Positions 60,237 to 64,000 of a DNA stretch of 64,000 nucleotides are shown in pieces. Under the pieces are notes generated by a model. It was not told the DNA's origin, made no database searches, and saw only the letters and a list, made by a program, of their open reading frames with translations. The number at the start of each line of letters is the position of its first letter. Within the stretch, counting starts at the first letter, position 1. Source of the stretch: Leishmania infantum JPCM5 (Eukaryota; Euglenozoa; Kinetoplastea; Trypanosomatida; Trypanosomatidae); assembly GCF_000002875.2 (NCBI RefSeq), contig NC_009407.2:710005-774004 (forward strand), given 5' to 3'. The position numbers and the translations under genes were made by a program.

Positions 60237-61744
60237 ATCCAGATATCGAATCTCTTCGCTTTCCTCACCTTCCTTTCCTTTACCGCTTCCCAGTTGACCG
60301 CAAGCGCATAAACGAGGAGAAGAAACAGCGTAGCAAAACAAAAACCACCGTATACTGGAAGTCTCTGTGTGCTCCTGGACTGCAGTTACCCCGCACAGTC
60401 CTGCTGGTGACTGTCGTTCTGCGCTCACGGTGATACGAGTACTCACGGCAGAGCAAAAAGCCACAAGTAAGTGAAAAAAAAGCGCTGTGCCACTAAACGA
60501 GGATTGCCTGTGGGCGTGTGCTGGTGTGCCGTGGACAAGGAACGCCCCGGTTCACCCATATCTGCCGGCCAACCAGGCGCCAAACCGCCGTTCCCTTCTT
60601 CTTTCGATGATTTACCTCCATACACATCTGATATAGGTCACTCTCTCTTCGACGACAACCGGGGGCCGCGCACCTTCTCCTTTCTTGCTCATCTGTGCCG
60701 TCGACGGATCTTGTCTGCGCAACAACCGCTCCCAGAGTACATCTGTAGCGGTGCCGCCGTGTTCAAGTGCACCAGTGTGTTAGGCGACGACGCCACTGCC
60801 AGGGAGCCGTCCCATCTGTGCTTCAATGGTAACCCTTTCCTCTTCCCCTCCGTCTTTCGGTCTTTCCTTGTTGAGCACTCTCCACGCCACAACCGCTACC
60901 CTCACTGCGTCGGCCGACACTCGCTTTTTTCACTTCTCCAGTCACTGCACCTCTCACAGCAATCAGTGAACCCCTCCCCCTTCCCCAGAAGGTTTGGCTG
61001 TCGCCGCTTCTATTCCCCATCAGAACGGGGGCCGACTTCCAGCGGAAGCATATATACAGAAAGGCCTGCAGCCACCGCCGCTGCAATTATGAAGGAGCAC
61101 CAAAGGCTCCCTTGGAAAATCTGTATTTGCCATCGCAGCAGAAGTCGCTATCTCGCCACACTGGCAGCGTTGCCATCAATGAGCCAAAGCGATATGTCTT
61201 TCTGCTCGGTGGCGCTCAAGCTTGCACCTGTTCCTCCTCCGCGTGCGTCTACACCCACCTTTCGGGTAACCGGCAAGGTAAGTAAACCTTCACACGAGCG
61301 CACATGCCGGCGATTGCGGTTATGTCGCTCCTGATACACATCGCTCACATTCCACTTGCCGGGGTACATTTCGACCAAAAACACAACCATGCTTTAAATC
61401 GGCGTGATAGCCTTTCCACACAGAGGGCACCTGCTCGCCTGGCATTTGCTGGGGAGGTGGAGGAAAGCGTTTCCCCACTTGACGATGTCGTATCCACATC
61501 CTCGGGCTGTGGTGGCGCGATTTCCCACACCCCTGTGCCGATGTGTAGTAGTTCCGCTGTGTGTGCTTGCACGCCTCGCCTCTGTTACAGGGTGAAGCAC
61601 GAAGAAGAGCACCCACTGCATCACCGCCCTATTTGCTCTCCGTCTTGTGGCTATTTAGACGACTGCTGGATTTATCTGTATTCGAAGTTTTTTGCGTCGG
61701 CGCGGGGCCGCTTGCGGGCCGCTCTTGTATTCCACGGCTACGGG
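60237..61744. other. Subtelomeric spacer with possible remnants of coding sequence
   Basis: No intact gene is supported in these 1.5 kb. Sequence becomes less C/T-biased from about 61080 on. On the - strand, about 61394-61500 reads GCGYDIVKWGNAF, HLPSKC and RCPLCGKAITPI before a stop, a zinc-finger-like string. On the + strand, about 61090-61285, short protein-like pieces occur in different frames. They could be remnants of a subtelomeric gene. Confidence 0.4.
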
Positions 61745-61750
61745 TTAGGG

Positions 61751-61942
61751 TTTTTTTCTCCACTGATTCCTTGCACAGCGACACCCTCTCCAACAGGACG
61801 GGGGCGTGACGGTGTACTGGTGTACTGGTGTACTGGTGTACTGGTGTACTGGTGTACTGGTGTACTGGTGTACTGGTGTACTGGTGTACTGGTGTACTGG
61901 TTAGGGTTAGGGTTAGGGTTAGGGTTAGGGTTAGGGTTAGGG
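61751..61942 (+). repeat. Telomere unit 1: cassette, 11 octamers, 7 hexamers
   Basis: Cassette 61751-61812, TGTACTGG x11 at 61813-61900, TTAGGG x7 at 61901-61942, all exact. Confidence 0.93.
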
Positions 61943-62504
61943 TTTTTTTCTCCACTGATTCCTTGCACAGCGACACCCTCTCCAACAGGACGGGGGCGTG
62001 ACGGTGTACTGGTGTACTGGTGTACTGGTGTACTGGTGTACTGGTGTACTGGTGTACTGGTGTACTGGTGTACTGGTGTACTGGTGTACTGGTGTACTGG
62101 TGTACTGGTGTACTGGTGTACTGGTGTACTGGTGTACTGGTGTACTGGTGTACTGGTGTACTGGTGTACTGGTGTACTGGTGTACTGGTGTACTGGTGTA
62201 CTGGTGTACTGGTGTACTGGTGTACTGGTGTACTGGTGTACTGGTGTACTGGTGTACTGGTGTACTGGTGTACTGGTGTACTGGTGTACTGGTGTACTGG
62301 TGTACTGGTGTACTGGTGTACTGGTGTACTGGTGTACTGGTGTACTGGTGTACTGGTGTACTGGTGTACTGGTGTACTGGTGTACTGGTGTACTGGTTAG
62401 GGTTAGGGTTAGGGTTAGGGTTAGGGTTAGGGTTAGGGTTAGGGTTAGGGTTAGGGTTAGGGTTAGGGTTAGGGTTAGGGTTAGGGTTAGGGTTAGGGTT
62501 AGGG
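61943..62504 (+). repeat. Telomere unit 2: cassette, 49 octamers, 18 hexamers
   Basis: Cassette 61943-62004, TGTACTGG x49 at 62005-62396, TTAGGG x18 at 62397-62504. Confidence 0.93.
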
Positions 62505-62718
62505 TTTTTTTCTCCACTGATTCCTTGCACAGCGACACCCTCTCCAACAGGACGGGGGCGTGACGGTGTACTGGTGTACTGGTGTACTGGTGTACTGGTG
62601 TACTGGTGTACTGGTGTACTGGTGTACTGGTGTACTGGTGTACTGGTGTACTGGTGTACTGGTGTACTGGTGTACTGGTGTACTGGTGTACTGGTTAGGG
62701 TTAGGGTTAGGGTTAGGG
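62505..62718 (+). repeat. Telomere unit 3: cassette, 16 octamers, 4 hexamers
   Basis: Cassette 62505-62566, TGTACTGG x16 at 62567-62694, TTAGGG x4 at 62695-62718. Confidence 0.93.
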
Positions 62719-62860
62719 TTTTTTTCTCCACTGATTCCTTGCACAGCGACACCCTCTCCAACAGGACGGGGGCGTGACGGTGTACTGGTGTACTGGTGTA
62801 CTGGTGTACTGGTGTACTGGTGTACTGGTGTACTGGTTAGGGTGAGGGTTAGGGTTAGGG
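62719..62860 (+). repeat. Telomere unit 4: cassette, 7 octamers, 4 hexamers with one TGAGGG
   Basis: Cassette 62719-62780, TGTACTGG x7 at 62781-62836, hexamers 62837-62860 of which the second is TGAGGG. Confidence 0.93.
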
Positions 62861-63204
62861 TTTTTTTCTCCACTGATTCCTTGCACAGCGACACCCTCTC
62901 CAACAGGACGGGGGCGTGACGGTGTACTGGTGTACTGGTGTACTGGTGTACTGGTGTACTGGTGTACTGGTGTACTGGTGTACTGGTGTACTGGTGTACT
63001 GGTGTACTGGTGTACTGGTGTACTGGTGTACTGGTGTACTGGTGTACTGGTGTACTGGTGTACTGGTGTACTGGTGTACTGGTGTACTGGTGTACTGGTG
63101 TACTGGTGTACTGGTTAGGGTTAGAGTTAGGGTGAGGGTTAGGGTTAGAGTTAGGGTGAGGGTTAGTGTTAGAGTTATGGTTAGGGTGAGGGTTAGAGTT
63201 ATGG
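62861..63204 (+). repeat. Telomere unit 5: cassette, 24 octamers, 15 degenerate hexamers
   Basis: Cassette 62861-62922, TGTACTGG x24 at 62923-63114, then 15 hexamers (63115-63204) mixing TTAGGG with TTAGAG, TGAGGG, TTAGTG and TTATGG. Confidence 0.93.
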
Positions 63205-63712
63205 TGTACTGGTGTACTGGTGTACTGGTGTACTGGTGTACTGGTGTACTGGTGTACTGGTGTACTGGTGTACTGGTGTACTGGTGTACTGGTGTACTGG
63301 TGTACTGGTGTACTGGTGTACTGGTGTACTGGTGTACTGGTGTACTGGTGTACTGGTGTACTGGTGTACTGGTGTACTGGTGTACTGGTGTACTGGTGTA
63401 CTGGTGTACTGGTGTACTGGTGTACTGGTGTACTGGTGTACTGGTGTACTGGTGTACTGGTGTACTGGTGTACTGGTGTACTGGTGTACTGGTGTACTGG
63501 TGTACTGGTGTACTGGTGTACTGGTGTACTGGTGTACTGGTGTACTGGTGTACTGGTGTACTGGTGTACTGGTGTACTGGTGTACTGGTGTACTGGTGTA
63601 CTGGTGTACTGGTGTACTGGTGTACTGGTGTACTGGTGTACTGGTGTACTGGTGTACTGGTGTACTGGTGTACTGGTTAGGGTTAGGGTTAGGGTTAGGG
63701 TTAGGGTTAGGG
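63205..63712 (+). repeat. Telomere unit 6: no cassette, 59 octamers, 6 hexamers
   Basis: The octamer array (63205-63676, x59, the longest here) follows TTATGG directly, without a cassette. TTAGGG x6 at 63677-63712. Confidence 0.93.
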
Positions 63713-63952
63713 TTTTTTTCTCCACTGATTCCTTGCACAGCGACACCCTCTCCAACAGGATGGGGGCGTGACGGTGTACTGGTGTACTGGTGTACTGGTG
63801 TACTGGTGTACTGGTGTACTGGTGTACTGGTGTACTGGTGTACTGGTGTACTGGTGTACTGGTTAGGGTTAGGGTTAGGGTTAGGGTTAGGGTTAGGGTT
63901 AGGGTTAGGGTTAGGGTTAGGGTTAGGGTTAGGGTTAGGGTTAGGGTTAGGG
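63713..63952 (+). repeat. Telomere unit 7: variant cassette, 11 octamers, 15 hexamers
   Basis: Cassette 63713-63774 carries one substitution (AGGATGGGGG for AGGACGGGGG). TGTACTGG x11 at 63775-63862, TTAGGG x15 at 63863-63952. Confidence 0.93.
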
Positions 63953-64000
63953 TTTTTTTCTCCACTGATTCCTGCACAGCACACCTCTCCACAGGACGCA
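63953..64000 (+). repeat. Telomere unit 8: incomplete cassette at the window edge
   Basis: The cassette starts normally, then within about 25 bases loses a T, a G, a C and an A relative to the other six, and ends GGACGCA. Clustered single-base losses at the very edge look like low-quality contig-end sequence. Confidence 0.8.

Larger units (their letters stand above)
61745..64000 (+). repeat. Composite telomere: cassette / octamer / TTAGGG units
   Basis: From one TTAGGG hexamer at 61745 to the window edge, the sequence is built only of three elements in fixed order: a 62-bp cassette starting TTTTTTTCTCCACTG, an array of TGTACTGG, and an array of TTAGGG. TTAGGG reads toward the right edge, so the chromosome end lies there. 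Leishmania telomeres are known to carry a conserved telomere-associated sequence (LCTAS) of about this kind; that identification is from memory. Six cassettes are complete and one is cut by the edge. Octamer arrays total 177 copies. Individual units are listed separately. Confidence 0.95.

Noticed and set aside
60471..61334. 287-codon open frame after the deoxyribosyltransferase gene
   Set aside because: It opens with GTG, has no ATG in the first half, no domain and leader-like composition.
61813..63992. Long open frames on both strands through the octamer arrays
   Set aside because: An 8-bp repeat without stops stays open in several frames and yields an 8-residue peptide repeat; this is telomeric DNA, not genes.
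61745..64000. CRISPR-like alternation of repeats and spacers
   Set aside because: The intervening blocks are themselves tandem octamers and hexamers of variable length in a eukaryotic telomere; there are no unique spacers.

Overview
The window is a GC-rich, intron-poor eukaryotic chromosome end. Every gene I can support lies on the + strand, and the genes are separated by long pyrimidine-rich spacers. The sequence finishes in TTAGGG telomeric repeats running 5'->3' to the right edge. Single-strand gene order, spacers that look like polypyrimidine tracts followed by an AG splice acceptor, several kinetoplastid-style proteins and a telomere-associated cassette between TTAGGG blocks all point to a trypanosomatid. 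I infer Leishmania or a close relative. The + strand is probably one polycistronic unit transcribed toward the telomere.

Left half (1-27.7 kb): the end of a tail-anchored SNARE-like protein, a BRCT-domain protein, the exosome cap subunit CSL4, a four-helix membrane protein, a CFAP53-like axonemal coiled-coil protein, a small secreted Cys-rich protein, a free-methionine-R-sulfoxide reductase fused to TIP41, an ANP32-like LRR/acidic protein, a YggS/PLPBP PLP-homeostasis protein and an LRRC57-like protein with a myristoylation-type N-terminus. Two copies of an 883-bp direct repeat (10565-11447 and 25651-26533) lie in intergenic sequence. They look identical and sit exactly 15086 bp apart.

Right half (30-60 kb): a protein of unknown function, V-ATPase subunit a, COX10 heme O synthase, a large protein with a possible C3H1-type zinc finger, an unusual protein that combines lipase-3-like and GTPase-like folds with altered key residues, the splicing factor SYF1, a 3.8-kb gene desert with broken retroelement-like ORF pieces, a protein of unknown function, a BEACH-WD40 protein and a nucleoside 2-deoxyribosyltransferase, the last gene before the telomere.

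Chromosome end (61.7-64 kb): repeated units made of a 62-bp cassette, an array of the octamer TGTACTGG and an array of TTAGGG. The last unit is cut by the window edge and carries clustered small deletions. Most genes are housekeeping genes of unrelated pathways, as expected of a trypanosomatid gene cluster, so order says little about function. Several small candidate genes appear frameshifted. Either draft-sequence indels or real decay could explain them.
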